In this document: piece by piece, positions 30,783 through 41,601 of the stretch
Position numbering within the stretch: the stretch's first letter is position 1
How the letters are laid out: every line of letters starts with the position of its first letter
Assembly (NCBI GenBank): GCA_022315425.1
Contig: JAIUPT010000050.1
Span: forward strand, 1,364,001-1,428,000
DNA from: Pseudevernia furfuracea
Lineage: Eukaryota; Ascomycota; Lecanoromycetes; Lecanorales; Parmeliaceae
Reading direction: 5' to 3'
Length of the DNA stretch: 64,000 nt
Made by a program: the position numbers and the translations under genes
The notes under the pieces: generated by a model
What the model saw: only the letters and a program-made list of their open reading frames with translations
What the model was told of the DNA's origin: nothing
The model's database searches: none

Positions 30783-32842
30783 CTATACACTTCGATTGGC
30801 CCCCTTTCCGATACCCTGCCTATCCTTAGCTAATTCCATCACATCAACCCAGTTTTCTGGCTTTCCCATTCTGTCTTCTCCATCTTCCCAAGCCCACTGC
30901 TCCCCCACTCTCCCCCACTCTATCAATGAATCTTCCGCACCCCATTCTCCAACGGCCATCAATCCTACTGGTATCTTACCCTTCCCCTCCTTCGCGTCCA
31001 CTCTGCCCACTGGAACTGAGATCGCTGGACATCCGGAGAAATTGGCCAGCCAGACATAAGTCATGGTCCTGACACTCATATTTGCGTCACTGACGCCGTT
31101 TTTAAGGTCTGCCGCCCCGCCCGAAATATGCCACCCTGCATTCGGCGTTGTGGGTGTTACAACTAAAAGACCGGGATGTTGTTCGAACAAGAAAGCGAGA
31201 TGCTGCATCAGCAAATTACGCATCTTCTGAGCAAGTATGAAGTCAGAGGCAGGAGTCTGCTTGCCCACCGAGATTAGGATTTTGTTGGCCGGGGTCAAAC
31301 CCGAGACACTGGGAACGTTTGCGCTTATTTCGCTGAGGATCGTAACGGCCTGGGCGAGTTGGCCTTCTGAAAGATAAGGAATCGTAATGTCTATGACTTT
31401 GTAGCCAGATGATTCGAAGTGAGAAATGGCGGCATGACAGGCGTTCAGCACGGACGGATCAGCGAGATCGAACCAAGGTTTATATATGCCTATAACTTTA
31501 TCTTGCCTGGCGGGTTTTGGGACAGGAACCGGGAACATTGACGATATGGAGTCTGAGGGGTTGGGGATCGCCATGATACGATAGGCATACTCGAGGTCCG
31601 CCATGTTGGAGGCCATAGGACCAAGGACTCCGCATGACGGAGCGAGACCCGTAGCGGGGAATCCTGATACTTGATTATGACTGGGTTTGAGACCGTAGAG
31701 ACCACAGTATGCGGATGGGATACGGATGGAGCCACCGCCGTCCGCACCCAGGGTCACAGGAAAGAGCCCAGCTGCCACAGCATAAGCCGAGCCTCCGGAT
31801 GAGCCACCAGTGTAGTAATGCGGATTATGAGGGTTCAAGGGGGTACCCTTAACTGGATTATTGTTCGTGGTATCTATACCATCAGCAAATGTGGTACTCT
31901 AACAATGAGAGGCGATGGAAGATTTCAAAGATCTTATGCATACCGAGACCGAGCTCATGCATGTTGAGTTTTCCTAATATTACCACTCCTGCTTCCACCC
32001 ACTTTTGCACACACCAGCTTGTCGCAGCTCCGTTCGCAGTCGTGAAATCCTTGCCAGAGCCTAAGCACTTCGAATAGCCTTGGAGATCGACCTCATCTGA
32101 ACACCTGATCAACGATGCACTCTCGAAGGAGGAAATAGAGACGACTAGCGGACTATCTGGGAGTCAAGATATCCATAGCGAGAACAAAGGGGGAAATGCC
32201 CATCGTCAAGGCAGAAAAGGAGGCTCTTACCCTTCACACTTACTGGTACGCCGTCAAACAGGCCGAGCGCTTTGCCTGCCTTATACCTTTGCGTGGACGC
32301 CTCAGCTGCGGCAATGACACGATCATTTTTTATTTCCAAGAATGCATCCTTGTGTCTAGGATGCTCGGAGATCAGATCAAGCAAGGCCTCAGCAACCGCT
32401 GTTGGGGTTATATGGCCCGCTTCGTATGCGGAATGGTAGTCTTCAATGCTGTAATGACGATTTGTACTTTTTAAACTTGGGTTATACGACGAATTGAGAG
32501 CCCTGATTGATGCAGGAATGTCTGCATCGAACCCGTCTATTGGAACGACGGTCGGATCACAACGCGGCTCGTAACCATCGAGATTCACTGTACGTAGAGT
32601 ACTGAACCCAGCATTTCCCCAAAGCAGACCGGAGAGAAGACGGATATTTGCAACACTTTCAAAGCGTTAGCAGGGTGTCATTGTAGGAAATAATTGACGC
32701 ACGCTGAGCCTGCTACTGCCAGTGGAAGACCTCGCAATACAGGGTTCGCCCCTGGCGTGTTGGAGAATGGGGTCTTGGGACCTTCTTTGGCCTCGGGATA
32801 ACCATAGTAACCAGACTTAATATAGGCCTGGGTTTCTGCCAT
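30783..32842 (-). CDS. Amidase, amidase-signature family
   Basis: Hydrolyses a C-N amide bond with a Ser-cisSer-Lys triad; the substrate is not predictable. Exons on the minus strand: 32842-32703, 32655-32231, 32096-31944 and 31873-30783 (602 aa). Seen: catalytic Lys in VSVKDEVDLQGY (created across intron 2), LGKLNMHELGLDTTNNNP (across intron 3), the signature GGSSGGSAYAVAAGL with the cis-Ser, and the nucleophile region LGADGGGSIRIP. The C-terminal part has NFSGCPAISVPVG. Introns are 47, 134 and 70 nt; the 134-nt one showed no clear match to the repeated introns. It is transcribed away from the D-lactate dehydrogenase gene. The N-terminus lacks a clear signal peptide. Confidence 0.9.
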
Positions 32843-33274
32843 TGTCTCTAAAAAAGGAGATATAAGCAAACGACTGCTCCCTTACTCTAGCTCCACCAGA
32901 ACATACGCTCTAAAAGAGACGGAATATGCTGGCGATATGGTAACTCGTTCCGCCTACTTCATTGAAAACAGACTCTATATTGCATACATGGATGTGCCTG
33001 TAGAATTTTCAATTGGCTCGAGGAAGAAAGAGATATGATGATTGCAATGTTAGAATAATGTCAGCTCAGAGCTGGAAGCCTCAGCCTCGGCTCCCTCGGC
33101 TGGAAAACAATCGCCAAGACCTGGAGCGGAAAACGGCCCGTGGTACCGTGACGACAGCTTCCGACTCCCGAGGGCTCTCTTCCGAGGTTCTCTCCGCCTT
33201 TGCTCTGAAGAACGGTCACTTATACTGTAGCATTCATTTTGCCTTTCCATTCTTCAGAACATAACTCTGTTACT
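32843..33274. other. Divergent promoter, amidase / D-lactate dehydrogenase
   Basis: About 430 bases between divergent starts. No repeat or additional gene was seen. Confidence 0.45.
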
Positions 33275-35245
33275 ATGTCTGGAAATGCATCTTGCCCGTC
33301 TCTTGTTCTCTTGCGCAGCCTAAAGCATATGCCCCTTTCACAACAATGCTCTCGACAACTTCCCGTCCGAGGCAGGCGTGCTCTCCACACGTCGCCCAAA
33401 TCCTTTCTTAACGAAGAGAAGACGTTTCGCGGTCAATTATACGAGAGCACGGCACGAAGAATCCAAGCCCAGCGTGAAGCAGAAGCTCGCTATGCTTCCG
33501 TGACCCCTACCAGCGCTTTTGCCACCAACTCGGCCTTCACCTTTTGTACGCACGCCTCAGCAGCTGAAACGTTCGCAGCTGACTTCTGCAGCAATCCTCT
33601 TCTCATGCGCCCTAGCTTACTGGTTCGGAAGCAAGAAACCCGACAAAGTATCGCCATTGTCCACTGCACCTCTATCATCTATGGATCCCAAAGGACCGAA
33701 GCACAATACCTCGCCTACAAATCTTGAGGCTTGCTGGACTGATATGATATCAATCGTTGGCAAAGAGCATGTATCCACCGAAGAGGGCGATCTTCAATCC
33801 CACTCAGGATCAGATTGGTCTTCCTATACTACCAAGGACAGCGAACGACCTTTCATGATTGTCTCTCCCTCGACAACGGAAGAAGTTAGCAAGATCATGA
33901 AAGTGTGCCATATGCGAAAAATACCCGTAACGGGCTATTCTGGCGGCACAAGCTTGGAAGGCCATTTTTCGGCTACCCGAGGCGGCATCTGTGTGGACTT
34001 TTCCAGGATGGACAATATCATCAAATTGCACAAAGAGGATCTAGATGTCATTGTTCAGCCAGCACTAGGTTGGGAGCTCCTCAATGAGGAGTTGGGGAAA
34101 GAGGGCCTGTTCTTCCCTCCTGATCCTGGACCAGGCGCTATGATTGGCGGCATGGTGGGCACTGGATGCTCGGGTACTAATGCATATCGGTACGGTACCA
34201 TGCGTGACTGGGTGCTCAGCCTAACCGTAGTCTTGGCCGATGGGACTGTCATAAAAACGCGGCAACGACCGCGCAAGAGTAGCGCTGGATACGACCTTAC
34301 ACGCATGTTTATTGGAAGTGAAGGCACTCTGGGTCTCGTCACTGAAGCTACTTTAAAAGTTACGGTGAAGCCGAAACACGAAAGCGTCGCGGTGACTAGC
34401 TTTGGGACTATCCGGCAGGCAGCCGAATGTGTGTCACGGGTCGTTGGTGAAGGGGTGCCGATTGCGGCAGTCGAAATCCTGGACGATGTTCAGATGCGTT
34501 GCATCAACGAGAGTGGCTCCACCAGTAGAACATGGAAAGAAGTACCAACGTTGTTCTTCAAATTTTCAGGCACGCAGTCAGCGGTCAAGGAGTCCATTGG
34601 ATTAGTGCAAAAACTGGCGAAAAGCAAAGGCAGTAAGAGTTTCGACTTCGCCAAAGACGCGGACGAAGCTGCAGAGCTTTGGAGTGCAAGAAAGGAGGCT
34701 CTTTGGAGTGTGATGGCGAAAAGAAGAGACGAAAGCGATCATGTTTGGACAACTGACGTCGCGGTTCCTATCAGCAGATTGCCTGATATCATAGAGGAGA
34801 CGAAAGAAGATATGGCTAGCAGTGGCTTGTTAGCGGCTATGGTTGGACATGTGGGTGATGGCAATTTCCATGGTGAGCTGGCATAAATCCGATTGGAGAA
34901 GACCAAGGCTGATCATTTTTAGCCATTCTCCTCTTCAACGATAAAGAACGGAAAACAGCCGAAGAAGTCGTTCACAGAATGGTCAAGCGTGCCGTCGAGA
35001 TGGAGGGCACCGTGACCGGCGAGCACGGGGTAGGCTTGATAAAGCGTGATTACTTAGCCCATGAGATGGGAGAGACGACGGTCGATGCAATGAGAAAGGT
35101 GAGCTCCAGCATACTGCATTCAGCCAACACAGCTGACTCCATTGGGTTTTAGTTGAAACAAGCCTTTGACCCATTTTGTTTGTTAAATTGTGACAAGATA
35201 GTTCGCGTTCAGAAACCCAAAGCTGGTGAAGTGCAGCCTTGGTGA
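33275..35245 (+). CDS. DLD1: D-lactate dehydrogenase (cytochrome c), mitochondrial
   Basis: FAD flavoenzyme of the mitochondrial inner membrane that oxidises D-lactate to pyruvate and passes electrons to cytochrome c. Exons: 33275-33499, 33561-34872, 34923-35098 and 35153-35245 (601 aa). Seen: Arg/Ser-rich presequence (RQLPVRGRRALHTSP), a membrane segment AAILFSCALAYWFG just after intron 1, FAD-binding TGYSGGTSLEGHFSA, PPDPGPGAMIGGMVGTGCSG, GSEGTLGLVTEATLK, and the C-terminal cap motif TGEHGVGLIKRDYL. The last exon ends with KPKAGEVQPW. Introns are 61, 50 and 54 nt. The family also includes glycolate or 2-hydroxyglutarate oxidisers, so substrate is by family position. Confidence 0.93.
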
Positions 35246-35293
35246 TGAAGGACTAGAAGTGGTTCATAATCCAGCCGAGAAGATTTCCACCGG

Positions 35294-35413
35294 GCTCCTG
35301 CAATAGAGGCTATAATTGCGAGGAAAAGCTCGTGTTCCTGCAAGAGAAGCTCTAATTGTGAGGAAAGGCTCGTGCTCCTGCAATAGAAGCTATAATTGTA
35401 AGGAAAGACTCGT
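35294..35413. repeat. Minisatellite, 3 x 40 bp
   Basis: Three tandem 40-bp units, each starting G(C/T)TCCTGCAA and ending GCTCGT or ACTCGT. They differ from each other at a few positions each. The array begins 48 bp after the D-LDH stop and so probably lies in its 3' UTR. Confidence 0.9.
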
Positions 35414-35660
35414 GGCATAGGAGGTCAAGAAAGGCATCGCATTGACTTCAGCTTTGCACCGATCACTGCACTGTAGCAGCGACCACAGAATGATTGGGAA
35501 GGGGAAAGACTGAGATGAGGGCAGGAGACGTCTAGTTAGTTCGGGCGGCTCAAATGTAGAAGTTTGAAAGGAAGATGGCATGTGTGGCTTCAAAAAACCC
35601 ATCATGAAGCAGAAACATGCTCGCTGACACACACTGGCCCTTGGTCTACGTACAGCAGGG

Positions 35661-35896
35661 AGGTTGACACCGAAAGTCCTAGACGCCAAGACTTCTGTGC
35701 CAATATCTCGGATAACGCCCGGCTTGAAATGTGCCGGCCTGAGCCTTGCCCGGGCCCCAAGCCCCTACCAAGACCCCAAAATAGGTCCCTAAGCCCGGGA
35801 ATTTCTCACAGGGGTCCCTCGCCGCCGGGGTCGCCTTCCGGAGGTAGGGTTCGGGCTGCAACTAGCGTTTTCTAGGACTTTTTGGTGTGTCAACCT
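35661..35896. mobile_element. Small inverted-repeat element (MITE-like) C
   Basis: A ~236-bp segment. The left end AGGTTGACACCGAAAGTCCT is matched by the reverse complement of the right end AGGTTGACACACCAAAAAGT. The repeat continues to CCTAGA on both sides, with a few gaps. The interior is strongly GC-rich with internal CCCGGG palindromes, unlike the AT-rich flank. There is no coding capacity. The target duplication is unclear. Confidence 0.6.
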
Positions 35897-38354
35897 CCGT
35901 AGTGGCCGTTGAGACGGCAATGATTCCGACAGGATTCGGTAGGGATAAGTACAAGCACGAATAATTAATCAGCTGGACGTCGGAGCTTGTTGTTTATAAT
36001 TCCGGAACAGAAAGGAACTAGCGGCGTGGGCCTCGTTCGAAAGCTGCTAATCTTGGCCCAATGGAAGCGGCTTTTCTCCCGCCTTGGTTCATGCATGCAT
36101 GATTGCTTTTTGTTTGATGGCTCGATTGGTGGAACATATGGCTGGGCTCTGCTCGTCCCCAAAAAAACACAAAAAAACAAATTCGCCGACCGCCCTCAAA
36201 CACTGCATGCGCTCAGACCTCCGCAGAAGCCCTGAACTTTCGTGGTTGGAAAACACAAGGCGAATCGCTTCACACTCCACCCATTAGAGTACTTACCGGG
36301 TCAATCGACAATATAAAATACCACGTTTGTTATAAGACCCCTTTGCATATAGAATACCGTCCAACTTGACGATTCTGAGACGTAGGCCATCGTTAGACTG
36401 TAAGATAGGGGGTTCAGTGGCCTGCTGAGTAAGGATACTTAATTCTTATAGGCCTTCAGGACAAAATCAGAAGTACCACCTCTCTGGTGCCTTCAGCAGC
36501 AAAGCAAGTTGAAATAACGAGTAGCTAAAGTAGTTAAGTATATACCCATTACGACGATCCTAACAAAGAGACGGTATGTGTAGCTATTCTAGGCGCGCAC
36601 CTCCCTTTCACAATGTCTCTTCTGTAAACAATTGACACCATTGATTGATTCGAGGGATAGAATTTGGAGAAAAAAAAAGGTATCTTATATATCTGTGTAG
36701 CTGCTATTTAAATAGACCGATTGACGACAGCGAGCTTAGGTGCGAAGATGACCGACTAGCGTTTCAAGTCATGCGATAATACGGGGTTATCAGGGCTATA
36801 TCATTATTCCGTATATTGCATATAAGATACGGTTCCATATACGACGGCCAGACGGACGATTAGGTTCCATGACACATATCTTATATGCCAATTCACGGGG
36901 TATTATGGTTGGTGTTGGTGGCTTTTTGTTGTGATCATATCTTATAAGTTATGACCAACGAAGCCGGGGGCCAAGATTCGCCCATGGTTGATTGATTCAT
37001 GCATGGGTATCTTGGGTCGAGGGCAAAATCCCATGATGCGGTGATGCGTGGTGCCCACGGCTTCTCAGCGTTAGTCGGTTATTCGGCACTTGGATATATT
37101 TGCTTTCTTGGTGAATTAGTATTTGTCCATGGGTGATAGGATGAAGGATGGGCAGATGGAGCAATAGGCTTCCCGCTCATAGCGAGTGAACTGCTTGGTG
37201 GCTGACGGTCATTATTATAATTACTTTAATTTAGGAATCAATATTCTTACTTTATGCAAGTCATTGTTAACCTAGTCGCCGCTAAGGCGCGAACAGACTG
37301 TTGCATGACTACTGCCCTGTACTTCATCGTGATAGGTGATTCGTAAATCCTCTAAGTGCGGGAACTGCCGTTTTGTTGGTCTTCTTTTGGTGGGATGGTG
37401 GGGCGATAGTATGTACCTCCAGAGCAAGGGGGGGCCATGAGGTGGGGAAAAGTGGGTAAGTGGGTAAGTGAGGACCAATGAGACCGAGATCACGGGGGTC
37501 TGTGCCTTACTCTTGAATTATGGAGGACAGATGGAAGTACCGTATTCTTCACGTCGATGATGATATATTTTCAATCAACCTTAGGGCGAACATTCGGCAA
37601 GGAAGGACGATTTGGTGGTACAGATCCACCGCCCCATCGACGCATCTTCGATGCTATCGAACTTTCCATGACAATATACTTTATGCCTTGCTTGGTGGCG
37701 CTCAAGCCACCAAAACAATTCTCCCTCGAAGAGGCAAACGGGTACGGTAGGTAGGTAGCTAGCTGTGAAGACGGTCAATAGTGAATAATAATAATGTGGT
37801 GATGAATTACCTATGAATGATATGACATGTCTGGAGCATACTTTCATTCACTTTCTTGGCATTGGGAAATATACAAGAATTAGCAAAGTCAAAAGCTCGT
37901 GGTCTGACAACCATCATCAGATCAGTGAGGATCAATCCCTTTGTCAGAGCTGTTCTCTGAAGTACCTAGCTACTTACTTGCCCACATAGGAGAGATACTG
38001 TACGCATCAACTCGGCTTTAAGTAACCCTATGCCTAAGTGCTCTCTTGGCTGCATTAGGTACCTGCGAGTCGGTGCGGGATAAAGAGGACGTTTAAAGGA
38101 AATAAGGACGCCTATGCAGTTTCCCCGCCTGTAAATCCTGAGGCGGAGTTTCTTCACAATGAATTGATGATGATATGATGGTCTACATATTATTTATCAT
38201 GCTAGATTCCTAGCTGATCTGCCGGCTTTCGCTGCAAGGCGGGAAAAAAAAAGACTTTTTGCAGAACCAGGACGCCAACGCTAGATAAAAGCTCTCGGTT
38301 AGTATTTCGTACAACGATGTTGATACAAACGCTAAGAAAGGAAACTCCAAATCT
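35897..38354. other. Gene-poor AT-rich region with palindromes
   Basis: About 2.5 kb without a supported gene, before the 3' end of the GT2 gene. From ~36300 it is rich in TATA/ATAT steps. A 12-bp perfect inverted repeat GCATATAAGATA/TATCTTATATGC lies at 36818-36829 and 36877-36888. GGTTCCAT occurs twice between them, and CCGTAT/ATACGG forms a hairpin at 36809-36832. It may be a decayed transposon remnant, but no transposase or reverse-transcriptase motif was seen. Confidence 0.5.
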
Positions 38355-39984
38355 TCAATTGCAACCGTGCACTCCCGGGTCTCGTATTTGACAGCTCTGC
38401 ACTGTGGGAACCTGGGCCGGCCGATATTCGCATTTCTCGTTTTGGTAGGAAGATCTCTCGATTATGGGGAAGGCATTGCCGGCCTCTTGTTGCTTGCGAA
38501 CGACCGGTCTCATGCGGTAGCCGTCGTCGTCGTCCGCTCCATCGCGGGTGCCCCACGCGGTCTGTTGAAAGTAATCAGTGAGGCACTGGACGGAGACATC
38601 ACCGAGCATTCAAGGCAACATTAGTATTGGGAGGAGAATCTGCCGGCGTACTTACAACATTAAGAGATATCATGGCCTTAGCCTTGATTAGCCCGTGTAA
38701 ATAGCCGAAGATGATTGACACCGGCAATAAGAGAAAGTCAACTGGATGCCGTATGTAATGACCTAGCAATTTGAGAAATTTGCTCATCAACATCCAGCTC
38801 AGGAGTATGGCGAGGCCTAGAATCCATGCGTCGTGACTCCAAGCCACCGTGCTTTTGTGATAGAGATACAGAAGCAGGCAATCCCAGACAAATGCCCACT
38901 GCAACAGTGTCGTTTGAAAGACCGCGTACGTGGACCATGGCTGCTTTCTGCTTTCCACGTTAGCTTCCGGTGAGCATTGATCACCATTCGGGCCCGGAGT
39001 CTGGGGGATCGGCCGCTAACCTCCAAATATGCCTCTCACAGAACATGCTCGTGATGTTACTCCGCCAATTGCTCCGGGACCACCGCAAGCACTGTTTCAC
39101 GAAGTTGGGATTGTCTTCAAGCGTAGTCAGAATTTCCGCTTCTTTGTGATACTGGTAGCCAATCTTTTTGTCATGGGAAACCAGCCATCTTGTGATAAAA
39201 TTGTCGTCGTCTGCATTCAATTGGTATCTTCCGAGCCACACTTCTTGGGTAAAACCTTCGATGAAGGCTTTGTCTTTTAGTATGTTGCTTCGGTAGGCCA
39301 CCGTCCGTCCAGAAAGACACGGCAAGCCTCCGTCCATGTACATACATGATGCACAATCAAAATTCCTCCGTTCCAGATACAAGGCATTCAGGTAGCCGTA
39401 AACCCTTTGCTCGAGAGTTGGAGCTTCCGCACGCCGGAGCCTTTGATTTGTGCCAACGCCACCGTATGATTCGTCTTCCAGCGGTGCCAACATCCACGGC
39501 AGCAATTTCGGCGGCCAGAGAACATCGTCGTCTGCGAAAATTGTGATGTCGGTCTTGATCTCGCCCAAAGCACGAACCATCTGTCGGCGCTTGTTAGGAT
39601 ACAACACACTGCCTATTTTCACTCTAGAGGTGCCCATTCGCTTGACCATCAGTTGTGCTCGGGTCAAATTCGCGTCAATGGTCACCAAGATGATTTCAAA
39701 TGGCTCGGTTGCGAGGATGCTGCGGATAGTCTCCTGCAGTACCTCGCCGTCCCCTTCTATTGAAGGAATGACGACAGTGACATCCTCTGATGTCAATCGT
39801 GGGTTTTCTGGTATGGGTATTGGTCGAAGCCTGCTGAAGGCAAACAGATTTACGACCAGGCGAAGATATCGATATAGGCTGACAGATGCACAGTCAGTCT
39901 CGTATGAGGCGATCAGAAAGGGACGTTCAAAGGGGTCTATCAGACATACAATAGTGACACGAAGAGATTGCAAGCTGAAAACAT
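38355..39984 (-). CDS. Family 2 glycosyltransferase (polysaccharide synthase, hyaluronan-synthase-like)
   Basis: Processive GT2 membrane enzyme thought to build a cell-surface polysaccharide. Exons on the minus strand: 39984-39950, 39878-39021, 38947-38656 and 38561-38355 (463 aa). Seen: an N-terminal hydrophobic segment (MFSACNLFVSLFLYRYLRLV) restored by the first splice, VTVVIPSIEGDG, FADDDVLWPP (DxD), CLSGRTVAYR, NADDDNFITRW, and QCLRW as the QxxRW motif. Four or five C-terminal membrane helices follow (LLQWAFVWDCLLLYLY, ILGLAILLSWMLM, LLPVSIIFGYLHG), then TAWGTRDG and an Asp-rich tail. The related GT2 of Zymoseptoria is needed for hyphal growth on surfaces (family knowledge). The short first exon is the least certain part. 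Confidence 0.9.
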
Positions 39985-41601
39985 GACGAATTCAAACGAG
40001 AGTCAGCAACGACAGTGATTTTCTAGACAATGCACAAACCCTTGTGCAAGGGAGACAAGTGAAAAGAGACATGAGATGAGAATAAGAGAGGGTGGAGGTA
40101 GGAGATTGTATGGAATTTGTTGAAACTTTTGCTTTTGCATGTACACTAGTTCAACCGCGTAGCAGAGTGGCTTGATGCAGGGTCAGAAGAATAGCGCAAG
40201 TGAAATGGGGTTGAAAGAATGGCAAGTAACTTTGTACCACCCATAAACGGGGAGGTGCATGACACTATGCATGGAACCATTCTTTCTTGTTCAAGCCCCA
40301 GGGTACGTTGCATAATCATACGATCGCCAGTCCCGCACTCACCGTTGAGACTTCGAGAAAGAACTTAACGAAGGGCAGCACATACATTTATCATGCACGA
40401 GCGGGAGAAGTGGGTTTTTGTGAAGGGCATTAGGGCAATGAAAGCAGCTTAGGCGGCCCCTCTTAAAATCAAACCAACAGCTCGAGCCGCAAACCGAATC
40501 GTTTTAGTCGCCGGAGTGGAGGGCAATCCAACCCCGCGCACGCAGAATCTTCATCCGCCTGCAACAAAAAAAAAAGAAAAAAAAAACTTCAAGAAGGCAG
40601 GAGTCAAGTCATCAACGTCAACGAGTCAAGGACATAGACAATCATCACGTGCGTGCTGTTATGCATCATCATCCCGGCCCGTGAAGATCTTTTTTTCTGG
40701 ACGAATGGACTTTCCTTTAGGTCGTGAGCAAGGAATGGCGAGGAAAGTCTGAAGTGCCCTCCACGTTTCCACGGACCCACAACTCCCAAACCGCCATTCA
40801 GAGTACCGTTAGATGCATCGAAGGCTGACACAGCGGCTCTTCAATTGTACGATAGGCCCACCACCTTACCAATAGGCCAATTTCCACAAAGCACGGCCAA
40901 CGTGGTTTCACCTCTTCTTTCTTCGACAATCAGATGATCGATCACCCTACGCTGGGAGAAAATGAAAAGGGTGTAGGATTGACGCCTCAATGATAGCTGC
41001 AGTGCTGGCATGGATCCATGTTATTGGAGTTCTATCGGCGATGCGTCCGTATGCAGCCATAGGCCCGCTTCCAGTTCTGTAAATCGCGTAGCACTACAGT
41101 GCTACTATCTCCCGCGTGGCGCACCAGGAGGATAGCCTAGCTTTCGTCGAATCGAAAATATTCCGTAGAAATGGGAGAAGCGCTTCTAGATTCCAAGTCG
41201 CATCCTTTCCTCATCCATCTTGCTGGCTGCTCAAAACAATGTTCTCCGGGAGATCGCTCGACGCTGGCCGAATGAGGTGTGCCAAAGCAGCGGGCATTAT
41301 GGTAATGCAGTCCCGCAAAGCTTGCTTGCAGAAGGCTCATGCAAGATGCTGTCCGTGTTGCTATAGAAACCGTGATCGGCCGTTAACGCAGCTTTCCGGC
41401 TTCCCCCCGTCCGAGCGAGCCGTAGTCCTGTGTGACGCGATAGAATGCATGTACCTCGTACATTATGCAGTAATAATTAGATTGCGGCAGAGGGCCGTGT
41501 TGGCGTGCTCGGGAATAAGCGTGGATCTGCCAGTAGATATTCAACAATGAGCCTCAGCTCGTGGTATGCTGTAATGTTCAAAGACTACCTTTCGCCAATC
41601 A
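39985..41601. other. Intergenic, ~1.6 kb
   Basis: This lies between the GT2 start and the 3' end of the SPRY gene, both on the minus strand, and so contains the GT2 promoter. There is a poly-A-rich run at ~40566-40588. A 144-codon open frame (41116-41550, plus) starts at a non-ATG codon and has no family features. Confidence 0.45.

Noticed and set aside
32097..32230. 134-nt amidase intron as a possible further introner-like copy
   Set aside because: Its length fits, but I could not align it to either family beyond the splice sites.
28658..35245. P450, amidase and oxidoreductase as a secondary-metabolite cluster
   Set aside because: No backbone enzyme (PKS, NRPS, terpene synthase) is present, the P450 is broken and the dehydrogenase is a mitochondrial housekeeping type.
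41116..41550. 144-codon plus-strand frame
   Set aside because: It starts at a non-ATG codon and has no recognisable motif; it lies in the GT2 upstream region.
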